Shown here: positions 1 through 6,694 of the stretch, piece after piece | Layout of the letters: each line of letters begins with the position of its first letter | How positions within the stretch are numbered: position 1 is the first letter of the stretch | Origin: an uncultured Lachnospiraceae bacterium | GTDB lineage: Bacteria; Bacillota; Clostridia; Lachnospirales; Lachnospiraceae | Reading direction: 5' to 3' | Assembly: GCA_910588755.1 (NCBI GenBank) | Contig: CAJUQZ010000108.1 | Coordinates: 4,196 to 14,933 of the forward strand | DNA: 10,738 nt | The notes under the pieces: model-generated | What the model was told of the DNA's origin: nothing | The model's input: only the letters and a program-made list of their open reading frames with translations | The model's database searches: none | Made by a program: the position numbers and the translations under genes

Positions 1-1
1 G

Positions 2-811
2 ATCTCAGATGGTTCGTCGGCGCAGGACGCTGATGTGCAGCAGGTTGTCATGAAGCAGGAGGAGCTGGGGGAAAAGTTTGGGCAGCTGCAGGAGAAAAGC
101 AGGCTTTTGCTGGAAGAGGCGCAGAATACGATGGTCTCCGGTGAAAATGGAATGCGGAGCGTCGAGGAGCTGAAACGGCAGAACGAGACGGCCGCGCGGG
201 GAATGGCGGAAGCCTACACGAAGATCGCGGCATTAGAGGCGCAATCCCAGAAGATTTCGGGAATCCTTGGCACAATCGACGAGATTTCCTCCCAGACAGA
301 ACTGCTTGCGTTGAACGCGTCCATCGAAGCCGCACGCGCGGGTGTATACGGCAAGGGATTTTCCGTGGTCGCGGAATCCATAGGAAAGCTTGCGGCCGAT
401 TCGTCGGCTGCGACGGCTGATATCGAAAAGATCATCGTGGAACTGTGCAGGGATATCTCGGATACGGTAGCGGATATCGAAGTCATGCGCGACGGCGTGG
501 ACGGGCAGACGCAGGCTGTGGATAAAGTGCAGGAGACCTTTGCGGATTTCCGCATATTGACGGAGAAGACAAGGGAATCTGTCGAGAGCATGGAGGCGCT
601 GATCGGGGAGATGCATGCGTGCGACAGCTTTGTGATGCATGCTGTGGAGCGGATCCGCGGCATTTCCGCCAACACGTCAGGGCTGACGGAGCAGGTCGCG
701 GATTCCCTGGAAACGCAGCTGGGCGGAATCCGTAATGCGGCGGGGCGCATAGACAATCTGTCTGTCGTGTCGGAGGAGATGGCGCAGGAGATGACGAAGT
801 TTAAGCTGTGA
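2..811 (+). CDS. Methyl-accepting chemotaxis protein, C-terminal signalling domain (5' truncated by window edge)
   Basis: The reading frame is open from base 2, so the true start and any sensor, membrane and HAMP parts lie upstream; the in-frame GTG at 35 is not a credible start. The visible ~269 residues are a long coiled coil with the highly conserved MCP hairpin tip: the segment encoded at about 290-345 reads QTELLALNASIEAARAG, followed by the G-KGF-VVAESIGKLAA signature. In this family the tip binds the CheA kinase and CheW adaptor in the cytoplasm and relays ligand state to the flagellar motor or another output. Flanking Glu/Gln- and Ala-rich heptads are plausible methylation helices. 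The protein ends EMTKFKL, without the NWETF-like pentapeptide that tethers CheR/CheB in some MCPs. The ligand cannot be judged from this part. Confidence 0.93.
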   Translation: MSDGSSAQDADVQQVVMKQEELGEKFGQLQEKSRLLLEEAQNTMVSGENGMRSVEELKRQNETAARGMAEAYTKIAALEAQSQKISGILGTIDEISSQTELLALNASIEAARAGVYGKGFSVVAESIGKLAADSSAATADIEKIIVELCRDISDTVADIEVMRDGVDGQTQAVDKVQETFADFRILTEKTRESVESMEALIGEMHACDSFVMHAVERIRGISANTSGLTEQVADSLETQLGGIRNAAGRIDNLSVVSEEMAQEMTKFKL

Positions 812-843
812 GGATAGGGATTGGAGAGCATTCAAAAACATGA

Positions 844-1251
844 AGCAGTGGTAATACACAGTCTGAATATGATCTGTCGAAAGACATAGAAGAACTGTTG
901 ATGCAGAGAGAAAGACCAGAAGAATTCTATGTCAAAAATTAACTGCTGACCAGGCAGCTGTATCAGTATCGCAACAAGCTGGTTATGCTGAAAGGATTTA
1001 GCTTATTAACGCCGTTTTTTCTGAACCATTCGTTGAATACAAACCATTACAGCGGAGGGGTATTTTACCTGAAGTGGGAGGGGGTTAGCATAGCAGTTGA
1101 TTCAGGCTATCAGTTTGTGCAGAACCTGCATCAGAACGGATTGAATGTTCTGGATATTGATGTGGCCATTATCATACATGAGCACATTGATCATAACAGT
1201 GATATGCGGCTTTTGAATGCTCTGCTTTTAGAAAGATGCTCTTTTAGGTAG
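844..1251 (+). pseudogene. Remnant of an MBL-fold metallo-hydrolase gene
   Basis: One frame carries protein-like sequence from about 844 to 1251, interrupted by TAA at 940-942. Upstream of the stop it reads YDLSKDIEELLMQRERPEEF; downstream it continues LLTRQLYQYRNKLVMLKG, then the piece that is open from ATG 985 (88 residues). That piece contains GGVFYLKW, a beta-strand region ending in IAVDSG, and HEHIDH (His65, His67, Asp69 and His70 from ATG 985), the metal-binding HxHxDH signature of metallo-beta-lactamase-fold hydrolases. The rest of the fold, with the later metal-binding His and Asp, is missing: the frame ends after LLLERCSFR and no continuation was found in the other frames. ATG 985 also has no convincing ribosome site. 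I read it as a decayed internal fragment of a larger gene. The substrate is unknown. Confidence 0.72.
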
Positions 1252-1281
1252 GAAGTAAAATGCCTGCGTAAAGCACAAAAG

Positions 1282-1327
1282 TTGACAGCTGGGGCCAGAC
1301 GCGCTAAAATAGGATTCACAAAGGGGG
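1282..1327 (+). promoter_or_regulatory. Sigma-A type promoter and ribosome site for the APC permease
   Basis: TTGACA (1282-1287), a 17-base spacer and TAAAAT (1305-1310) form a near-consensus vegetative promoter. Transcription would start near 1317, giving a leader of about 17 bases. AAGGGGG at 1321-1327 lies six bases before ATG 1334 and fixes that start. The short leader leaves no room for a riboswitch or attenuator. Confidence 0.85.
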
Positions 1328-1333
1328 CTTACT

Positions 1334-3544
1334 ATGAAGCAGAAATTGGACAGAACTTTGGGAATGTACTCCGCACTAATGATTAGTATAGGAACGATGA
1401 TTGGCTCTGCGATTTTCGTCCTGGCGGGTACGAGCTATGCGACGGCGGGGCCGGGCGCTTCGCTTGCAATCTTTCTGGCGGGGATTGCGGCAGTGTTCAC
1501 GGGGTTGTCTTTTGCGGAGCTCGTGACGGTGATTCCGAAGGCGGGCGGCGGTTATGTCTATGTGAAGGAGGCGACGGGGAACAATATTATCGGTTTTATC
1601 TGCGGCTGGGGCTTCTGGCTTGGGTACGCGATGTCGTGTGGACTGTTTGCGCTGGGGTTTGGGAATTTTATCAATTATATTTTTCCGTTTATCCCGCAGA
1701 TGGTGGCGGCTTATCTGCTCGTGGTCTATGTCATGTTCACGAACATCAAGGGGACGAAGAGTTCCGGGACATTGCAGAATGTGATCACGACGCTGCTGGT
1801 GGCGCTGCTGGCATTGTATGTCATAGTGGGGATTTTTCATATTAATATGGAGAACCAGACACCGTACACGCCGCAGGGAATGTCGGGTGTGTTCAATGCG
1901 ATGGGCTTTCTGTATATGACATATATCGGCTATGGACTGATTACGACGGCGAGCGAGGAGGTCATCGAGCCTGAGAAGACGATTCCAAAGGCGATACTGA
2001 TTTCGATTGCGGCGGTTATAGTCATCAAGACATCGGTGTTTTTTATCGGGTGCGGGATTTTGCCGTGGCAGCAGTTGGTGCCAGCAGTGACGAGCACACC
2101 GATGATTGACACAGCGGTACATATTGGTGGGGCGGCCGGCGGCTATCTGTTTGCTTTTGCGGGCATCCTTGCGACATTGTCCTCGATCAACACGGCTGTC
2201 ATGGCGTCCTCGCGGACTTCGTTTGCAATGGCGCGGGACCAGCGTCTTCCGAGTTTGTTTAAGGCAATCAACAAGACGACAAAGACACCTGTATTTTCGA
2301 TTGTAGTATCCTCGATTATTGTCTTTATTGCGGTGACGATCAGGGATCTGGAGCACATTTCGACTGTGACCAGCATTTTTTCGCTGACAGGTTACAGCTT
2401 AGTCAACGTGGCGCTCATTATTTTCCGAAAAAAGGAGCCGGCTCTGGAGCGCAAGTTCCGCGTTCCGCTGTTTCCACTCACGCCGCTTCTGGGAATCGGA
2501 CTGAATCTGTTTTTGATCGTGAATCTTGCCATATCGGACCGCCCTGCGCTGATCATCGCGGTTTCCGTGATTGGTGTCGGCGTATTGTATTATTATCTCA
2601 TAATGCCAAAGCTGAAATATGCATCAAAGGGAATCTCCATCGTCGATGTCCCTGAGATCAAGGAGCAGAAAAAGGAGAGCAGGAAAAATGAGATCATCAT
2701 ACCTGTATCCAATCCGAACACAGCGGCGGGGCTGTTAAACTTTGGCAGAAGAATTGCGCTTGCGGAGGAGAGTACGACGGTGGTTCCAGTGAAGGTGAAT
2801 GTCTTTCCTGATAACCTGCTCACGATCGCGGACTATGATACCATGATGCAGTCAATGGGCGTGCAGGACAGTGTTGTCCAGATGCTCAAGGAGTATGAGT
2901 CGGATCCATGCATGCGCCCGGTGCTGATTAATTCGACAAATGCCTTTCACGCGATCATGTCCGTGGTAAAGAAAGAGAAAAACCCTCTGGTGATCATGGG
3001 CTGGCATGGCTCTGGCCTGATCAAATACATGCATGGCAACATTACATACCAGATGCTTCAGGAGGCGCCGGCGGATGTCGGGATACTGCGCATGAACGGT
3101 GAAAATCAGACATTTCGGAATATTCTGTTCCCGTATGGCGGCGGGAAATATTCTAAGATGACGGCGAAGGTCGTCAACCGTATCGCCAACGGGTACGGTG
3201 CGAAGATCACGCTTCTGAATGTGGTGGATCACGAGGAAGATATCGAGAGCACAAGGGCGTATCTTGAGAAGTCCGCCGCAAAGTTCGACCAGCCAGCACA
3301 GATTATGGTTTGCAGCGGTGATCTGATTGAGAAGGTGGTGGCGTACTCGGACCAGTATGATTTGATTGTCATGGGTGCATCTCTTGACTGGGGAATTCAG
3401 GAGGTTGTGACGGGATTTCGCACAGATAAGATTATGGAGCAGGCAAAGTGTTCAGTGCTGATCATCAAGAGCTACGATATCTTTTTGCAGCGGACGAAGG
3501 TGAGAGGTTTTATCCATAAGACGAGAAATGCAATTCATCAATAA
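1334..3544 (+). CDS. APC-family amino acid permease with C-terminal UspA-like domain
   Basis: This is a membrane transporter of the amino acid-polyamine-organocation superfamily, expected to import or exchange amino acids; the exact substrate is not readable. Residues 1-430 contain about 12 hydrophobic segments (near 13-35, 40-65, 85-112, 118-136, 147-170, 185-205, 220-242, 267-290, 319-337, 347-365, 380-400 and 405-424). The first has the glycine-rich unwound-helix motif IGTMIGSAIFV (residues 19-29), which binds the substrate amino group in this fold. Residues ~452-736 are cytoplasmic and resemble two universal-stress-protein halves: EIIIPVSNP near 452, and a clearer one from NILFPYGGG near 595 to VLIIKS near 718. 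At about 676-682 IVMGAS resembles the UspA nucleotide loop, but the full G-x2-G-x9-G-S/T motif is not intact. At 736 residues it is much longer than a bare permease (~450). It is a single-gene unit with its own promoter and terminator. Confidence 0.92.
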   Translation: MKQKLDRTLGMYSALMISIGTMIGSAIFVLAGTSYATAGPGASLAIFLAGIAAVFTGLSFAELVTVIPKAGGGYVYVKEATGNNIIGFICGWGFWLGYAMSCGLFALGFGNFINYIFPFIPQMVAAYLLVVYVMFTNIKGTKSSGTLQNVITTLLVALLALYVIVGIFHINMENQTPYTPQGMSGVFNAMGFLYMTYIGYGLITTASEEVIEPEKTIPKAILISIAAVIVIKTSVFFIGCGILPWQQLVPAVTSTPMIDTAVHIGGAAGGYLFAFAGILATLSSINTAVMASSRTSFAMARDQRLPSLFKAINKTTKTPVFSIVVSSIIVFIAVTIRDLEHISTVTSIFSLTGYSLVNVALIIFRKKEPALERKFRVPLFPLTPLLGIGLNLFLIVNLAISDRPALIIAVSVIGVGVLYYYLIMPKLKYASKGISIVDVPEIKEQKKESRKNEIIIPVSNPNTAAGLLNFGRRIALAEESTTVVPVKVNVFPDNLLTIADYDTMMQSMGVQDSVVQMLKEYESDPCMRPVLINSTNAFHAIMSVVKKEKNPLVIMGWHGSGLIKYMHGNITYQMLQEAPADVGILRMNGENQTFRNILFPYGGGKYSKMTAKVVNRIANGYGAKITLLNVVDHEEDIESTRAYLEKSAAKFDQPAQIMVCSGDLIEKVVAYSDQYDLIVMGASLDWGIQEVVTGFRTDKIMEQAKCSVLIIKSYDIFLQRTKVRGFIHKTRNAIHQ

Positions 3545-3563
3545 AGTATTATATTAATATAGG

Positions 3564-3606
3564 ACTGGCGTAGTGTATAGAAAACATACACTGCGCCAGT
3601 TTTTTA
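3564..3606 (+). terminator. Strong intrinsic terminator after the APC permease
   Basis: A 15-bp stem (3564-3578 with 3586-3600) has one T-G wobble and a 7-base loop (AGAAAAC), and is followed directly by a run of seven T (3600-3606). It lies 20 bases after the permease stop codon and should end that transcript. The stem is also nearly symmetric, but there is no gene on the - strand to its right. Confidence 0.93.
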
Positions 3607-3714
3607 TGCACTCGTATATTTTTATGTCAGATTTCACATACTATGCCTTATAGAATTGTGAAATATACTGTTCAAAAATATTCGAAAACTGCTCAGAGAG
3701 AACTATTCATAAAA

Positions 3715-3828
3715 CTGTTGAAAGAGAACTGTGAAATAAAACAGTTCAATGAGTAGTTGAAAAGAGACTGTGAAAAAACAGTTCAAAAAGCAGTTCAATG
3801 AGCTGTTGAAAAGGAACTGTGAAATAAA
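3715..3828 (+). repeat. Three tandem copies of a 39-49 bp repeat with internal inverted arms
   Basis: Copies run 3715-3753, 3754-3802 and 3803-3828 (the last partial). Each begins like CTGTTGAAA, continues GAACTGTGAAATAAA, and the full ones end CAGTTCAATGAG. Within copy 1, GAACTGT (3726-3732) and ACAGTTC (3741-3747) are perfect 7-base inverted arms around an 8-base loop. Copy 2 keeps ACTGT/ACAGT (3767-3771 and 3778-3782) around six bases and carries an extra ~10 bases with a second CAGTTCAA. Looser relatives of the same word extend back to about 3668. Confidence 0.75.
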
Positions 3829-3829
3829 G

Positions 3830-3847
3830 CTGGAAAAGTTTTTTCAG
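3830..3847. promoter_or_regulatory. Near-palindrome just before the CHR operon ribosome site
   Basis: CTGGAAAA (3830-3837), two bases, then TTTTTCAG (3840-3847): eight-base arms that match except for one G-T pair. It lies about 25 bases before ATG 3873. It could be a repressor operator or a weak hairpin; the two-base centre is too tight for a full RNA stem, so a protein-binding site is somewhat more natural. Function is inferred only. Confidence 0.4.
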
Positions 3848-3872
3848 GTGTCGGGCAGAGAGGAAAGGAAGC

Positions 3873-4478
3873 ATGAAGAAGGATTACAGTAAATTATGGG
3901 TTTTATTTAAGTCTATGTTTGTGTTGAGTGCATGTACATTTGGTGGCGGGTTTGTGATTGTTTCCCTGATGAAAAAGAAATATGTGGAGGAGTTAAAGTG
4001 GCTAGAGGAGGATGAGATGCTTGATGTGACGGCTATCACACAGTCGGCGCCGGGGCCACTCCCGGTAAACGCCTCAGTCATCATCGGCTATCGGATTGCG
4101 GGTGTGGCCGGCTCCCTGACAGCAATTCTGGGAACGATCCTGCCGCCGATGGTGATTATATCGGTCATCTCCTTGTTTTATGAGCAGTTCCGAACCAATC
4201 CATATATAGCCACGGCCCTGCAGGTGATGCGCGCGGGGGTTGCGGCGGTGATTTTTGATGTCGTGATTAATTTGGCAGGAAATGTGGTGAGAACTGGGCG
4301 GCTTTTGTATATGACAATGATGATTGTGGCATTTGTGGCGACATATCTGTTTGGTGTCAGTGCCATGCTGATTATCTTTGTCTGTCTTGGCATCGGGCTG
4401 GCTGATTTATATTTTGTCCTAAAAAAGAACAGGACAGATGCGGCGTCAAAGGCGTCAAAGAAGAAAGGCAGGGTGTAG
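3873..4478 (+). CDS. CHR (chromate transporter) family protein, first half-size subunit
   Basis: This 201-residue membrane protein matches a single CHR domain. It has FGGGF (residues 23-27) followed by a cytoplasmic stretch with WLEEDEMLD, then the family signature QSAPGPLPVN (A59-N66) and IIGYRIAG, and four or more further hydrophobic segments, ending in a basic tail (KASKKKGRV). Classical ChrA proteins of about 400 residues fuse two such domains and expel chromate; short-chain members work as pairs. Here the partner follows after three bases. GGAAAGG precedes ATG 3873 at a suitable distance. In gut anaerobes the true substrate of these pairs is uncertain, so chromate should be treated as a family name rather than a demonstrated role. 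Confidence 0.9.
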   Translation: MKKDYSKLWVLFKSMFVLSACTFGGGFVIVSLMKKKYVEELKWLEEDEMLDVTAITQSAPGPLPVNASVIIGYRIAGVAGSLTAILGTILPPMVIISVISLFYEQFRTNPYIATALQVMRAGVAAVIFDVVINLAGNVVRTGRLLYMTMMIVAFVATYLFGVSAMLIIFVCLGIGLADLYFVLKKNRTDAASKASKKKGRV

Positions 4479-4481
4479 GCG

Positions 4482-5054
4482 ATGTTGTTGGTAAAATTAT
4501 TTTTCGCTTTTCTGTGGGTAGGACTATTTAGTGTGGGGGGCGGATATGCTGCAATTCCACTGATACAGGACCAGATTGTAAATATTCATAAGCTGATGAC
4601 GATGGAGGAGTTTTCGGACCTTGTCACTGTGGCGGAGATGACGCCGGGGCCGATATCCATTAACTCTGCGACTTTTGTAGGGATGAGAACGTCGGGCCTT
4701 TATGGTGTGTTGCTGTGTACGATCGGCTGTATTATACCTTCGTTTTGTATCTGTCTGACATTGGCATATTTTTACTACAAATATCGCACTGTGGGCGGGG
4801 TGCAGGTCGTACTGGGTGCGCTGCGTCCGGCGGTGGTGGCGCTCATTGCCTCGGCTGGTGCATCTATTCTGATGTTGGGGTTGTTCCAGGCGGAACTTCC
4901 AGACATTGTACCTAGCAATATCCGAATCGTTGAGCTTGGCATTTTTATTGTTGCACTGGTCATACTTAGAAAATACAAAGCGAGCGCGATAACGATAATT
5001 TTTGGAAGCGGTGTTGTGGGAACGCTGGTGTACGGCCTGATGGGCGCGATATAA
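4482..5054 (+). CDS. CHR (chromate transporter) family protein, second half-size subunit
   Basis: This 190-residue single-CHR-domain membrane protein begins three bases after the upstream gene stops, so translation is probably coupled; AGGCAGGG in the end of the upstream gene is the likely ribosome site. It has SVGGGYAAIPLI (from residue 17), MTMEEFSDLVTVAEMTPGP with TPGPISIN at 54-61, ATFVGMRTSG, and hydrophobic segments to the C-terminus. It differs clearly from its neighbour in sequence, as expected for the two unlike halves of a heterodimer with opposite membrane orientations (known for paired short CHR proteins). No terminator hairpin was found after the stop; the purine repeat array begins almost at once. 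Confidence 0.9.
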   Translation: MLLVKLFFAFLWVGLFSVGGGYAAIPLIQDQIVNIHKLMTMEEFSDLVTVAEMTPGPISINSATFVGMRTSGLYGVLLCTIGCIIPSFCICLTLAYFYYKYRTVGGVQVVLGALRPAVVALIASAGASILMLGLFQAELPDIVPSNIRIVELGIFIVALVILRKYKASAITIIFGSGVVGTLVYGLMGAI

Positions 5055-5064
5055 GATATGATAT

Positions 5065-5342
5065 AAGGAAAAATATGGAAAAGGATTAAAACGGTAGAAA
5101 CGGATCAAACGGATAGAAAAAGTAGAAACGGATCAAAAGGGTAGAAAAAGCAGGATTAAATCAAAAGGATAGAAATAGTAGAAAAAGATTAAAGGGAAAG
5201 AAAAAGTAGAAAAAGATCAAAAGGGTAGAAAAGTAGGAAAAGATCAAAAGCAAAGAGACAGTAAAAAGGATCAAATGGAAAGAAAAACAGTAGAAAAAGA
5301 TCAAAGGGATAGGAAAAGATCAAAAAAACAGAAAAAGATTAA
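5065..5342 (+). repeat. Degenerate tandem array, 28-bp and 19-bp units
   Basis: Aligning on the recurring end GATCAA or GATTAA gives eleven consecutive units, ending at 5089, 5108, 5136, 5164, 5192, 5220, 5247, 5274, 5304, 5323 and 5342. Four successive units (5109-5220) are exactly 28 bp, others 27-30 bp, and three later ones or early ones are 19 bp, as if an internal 9-bp piece (like AAAAGTAGA) were absent. A typical unit begins AAGGGTAGAAAAAG and ends GAAAAAGATCAA. Divergence between units shows the array is not freshly made. Confidence 0.82.
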
Positions 5343-5364
5343 AAGGAAAGAAAAAGTCGAGAAA

Positions 5365-5442
5365 GATAGAAAGAGATCAGAAAGATAGAAAGAGATAGAA
5401 AAAGATAGAAAGAGATCAGAAAGATAGAAAGAGATAGAAAAG
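5365..5442 (+). repeat. Two tandem 39-bp purine repeats
   Basis: 5365-5403 and 5404-5442 match at 38 of 39 positions by direct reading; they differ only at the last base. Each begins GATAGAAAGAGATCAGAAAG. The near identity marks a recent duplication compared with the older 28-bp array to the left. Confidence 0.88.
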
Positions 5443-5544
5443 GATAGCAATTATAAAAAAAGATCAAAAGGATAGAAAGAATAAAAAGGATAAAAGAGAT
5501 AGAAAGGATAGAAAGAGATAGAAAAGGATAGCAATTATAAAAAA
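5423..5544 (+). repeat. Exact 38-bp direct repeat, copies 84 bp apart
   Basis: The same 38 bases occur at 5423-5460 and 5507-5544, beginning GATAGAAAGAGATAG and ending CAATTATAAAAAA. The first copy overlaps the end of the 39-bp array; the second lies just upstream of the ribosome site (AAGGGAG, 5556-5562) of the oxidoreductase operon. The CAATTATAA part is the only pyrimidine-containing island in the region. Confidence 0.9.
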
Positions 5545-5569
5545 GAAAGGATAATAAGGGAGAACAGAC

Positions 5570-6694
5570 ATGACAAATGACATTGATAAAATTCTAACAA
5601 GCCAGGATTATTACAGTATCCGTCTGGAGAGCATTGGCGGACTTGGCGCAAATCTGTGCGGAAAGATGGTGGGCGAACTGGGTGTTAGGTATCTGAATCT
5701 GAACAGTGCGGGATTTTCAAGTTATGGTTCAGAGAAGACGGGGACGCCAGTGAAAAGTTACATTCGTTTTTGCCCGGCAGAGAAAGAAATCAGGGTGCAC
5801 TCCCCGGTTGTTTCACCTGATTTGCTGGTCATTTTCCACCAGGCGCTGATGCGCGACCAGAGTGTGTGGAAAGGGTGCAGTGGGCAGACAAGCGTGATCA
5901 TTGCGCTGGATATGGGGCAGGAGGAGAGCGTGACAAACCTGCTACCAGACTGCATCCGGGACTGTTATGTGGTCAATGCCCGCCAGATTGCGATGGAGAC
6001 GAAATCGCGCATCAATGTGGTAATGCTTGGCGCGATGGCAAAAGTGATGGGGTTTGTAAAGCTGGAGGAAGCCAGGCAGATTTGCAGGGACAATCTTGGC
6101 AGAAAATATCCGGCGGCGCTGGAGGGAAATTTAAAAGGGCTGGAACAGGGGTACGCTATGGTGCAGCCGCTGTCTGAAACAACGCATCGTTCATGGAAGG
6201 AGGACACGAACAGCGGGTGTTCAAAGAAGGAGAACACATATTCTGATAACGACCAGGAATGGGGCTATGCCACTGCGCCAATTGGAGGTGTGAACCCGCG
6301 GGCTGGCAGTACGGTGACAGCGGACCTGTCGCCGTCAAGGCAGGGATACATTCCGCTTTTTATCAAGGAGCGGTGTATCAACTGCGGACTGTGTGACTCA
6401 ACCTGCCCAGACATGGTGTTCCAGTTTGCAGAGGGTGAGTACAACGGCAGAAGGATGATGGTCAACCAGGGGCTTGACTATTATCACTGCAAAGGCTGTA
6501 TGCGCTGCGTGAGCGTGTGTCCGGTCAATGCGCTAGTGCGGGGTGACGAGGCAGAGCACCCTAAGAAGCAGTATTTCATGCCAAACCAGGACATGTTGCG
6601 CACACCGGATTACTATGTCAAGGCTGGACCTGATGGTTATATCACCTCGGAGTCTTATCTGACAGAGAAAAGGATAGAAGGGGGAGAGGTTTAA
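5570..6694 (+). CDS. 2-oxoacid:ferredoxin oxidoreductase, fused gamma and delta (2x[4Fe-4S]) subunit
   Basis: This is part of a PFOR-like enzyme that converts a 2-oxoacid and CoA to acyl-CoA and CO2 while reducing ferredoxin. Residues ~14-190 form the gamma domain: SIGGLGAN (21-28), then SSYGSEKTGTPVKSYIRF, matching the conserved glycine-rich loop and Y-G-E/R-G-G region of that family. A Ser/Asn/Lys-rich linker (~197-230) joins it to a delta domain with APIGGVNPRAGST and two ferredoxin motifs: C269-x2-C272-x2-C275-x3-C279-P and C307-x2-C310-x2-C313-x3-C317-P, enough for two [4Fe-4S] clusters. At 374 residues its length equals gamma (~190) plus delta (~100) plus the linker. AAGGGAG at 5556-5562, seven bases before ATG 5570, fixes the start. 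Its stop abuts the ATG of the alpha-beta gene, so the two are made together. The substrate is not certain from this chain. Confidence 0.92.
   Translation: MTNDIDKILTSQDYYSIRLESIGGLGANLCGKMVGELGVRYLNLNSAGFSSYGSEKTGTPVKSYIRFCPAEKEIRVHSPVVSPDLLVIFHQALMRDQSVWKGCSGQTSVIIALDMGQEESVTNLLPDCIRDCYVVNARQIAMETKSRINVVMLGAMAKVMGFVKLEEARQICRDNLGRKYPAALEGNLKGLEQGYAMVQPLSETTHRSWKEDTNSGCSKKENTYSDNDQEWGYATAPIGGVNPRAGSTVTADLSPSRQGYIPLFIKERCINCGLCDSTCPDMVFQFAEGEYNGRRMMVNQGLDYYHCKGCMRCVSVCPVNALVRGDEAEHPKKQYFMPNQDMLRTPDYYVKAGPDGYITSESYLTEKRIEGGEV

Larger units (their letters stand above)
3607..3872 (+). promoter_or_regulatory. Spacer with repeats upstream of the CHR transporter pair
   Basis: This 266-base gap holds no credible gene. 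Its first part (3607-3665) is plain AT-rich DNA. From about 3666 on it is built of recurring CTGTT/AACTGT/CAGTTCAA words (see the repeat entry) and ends with a near-palindrome at 3830-3847 just before the ribosome site. The promoter for the transporter genes must lie here, since the terminator at 3564-3606 isolates them, but I could not pick a convincing -35/-10 pair. Confidence 0.55.
5055..5569. repeat. 515-base purine-rich, repeat-filled spacer
   Basis: This gap between the CHR pair and the oxidoreductase operon holds no plausible gene: all frames are broken by frequent TAG, TAA and TGA-type stops. The + strand is overwhelmingly A and G; for example 70 of the 80 bases in 5361-5440 are purines. 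It divides into a degenerate 28/19-bp tandem array (about 5065-5342), a GATAGAAAGA-type array with a 39-bp period (5365-5442), and a 38-bp exact duplication (5423-5460 and 5507-5544). Any promoter for the downstream operon should lie here; ATTATAAAA occurs at the end of both copies of the duplication, but no matching -35 was seen. Confidence 0.85.

Noticed and set aside
35..37. GTG at 35 as start of the chemoreceptor
   Set aside because: The frame is open to the window edge, there is no ribosome site before it, and the protein would begin inside the coiled coil; the gene is simply cut.
214..831. Long - strand frame (205 codons) opposite the chemoreceptor
   Set aside because: Ser-rich translation of the reverse strand of a coiled-coil gene; the + strand has an unmistakable MCP hairpin signature.
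1376..2356. Long - strand frame (326 codons) opposite the permease
   Set aside because: Its translation is rich in Arg, His, Asn and Gln with no recognisable domain, and it lies opposite a clearly coding permease; it is a mirror of that gene's codon bias.
3715..3828. CRISPR or mobile-element end repeats
   Set aside because: Copies are adjacent, degenerate and too short, with no transposase or integrase in the window.
5065..5544. CRISPR array
   Set aside because: Units follow each other without unique spacers, have no palindromic repeat, differ from unit to unit, and there are no cas genes nearby.
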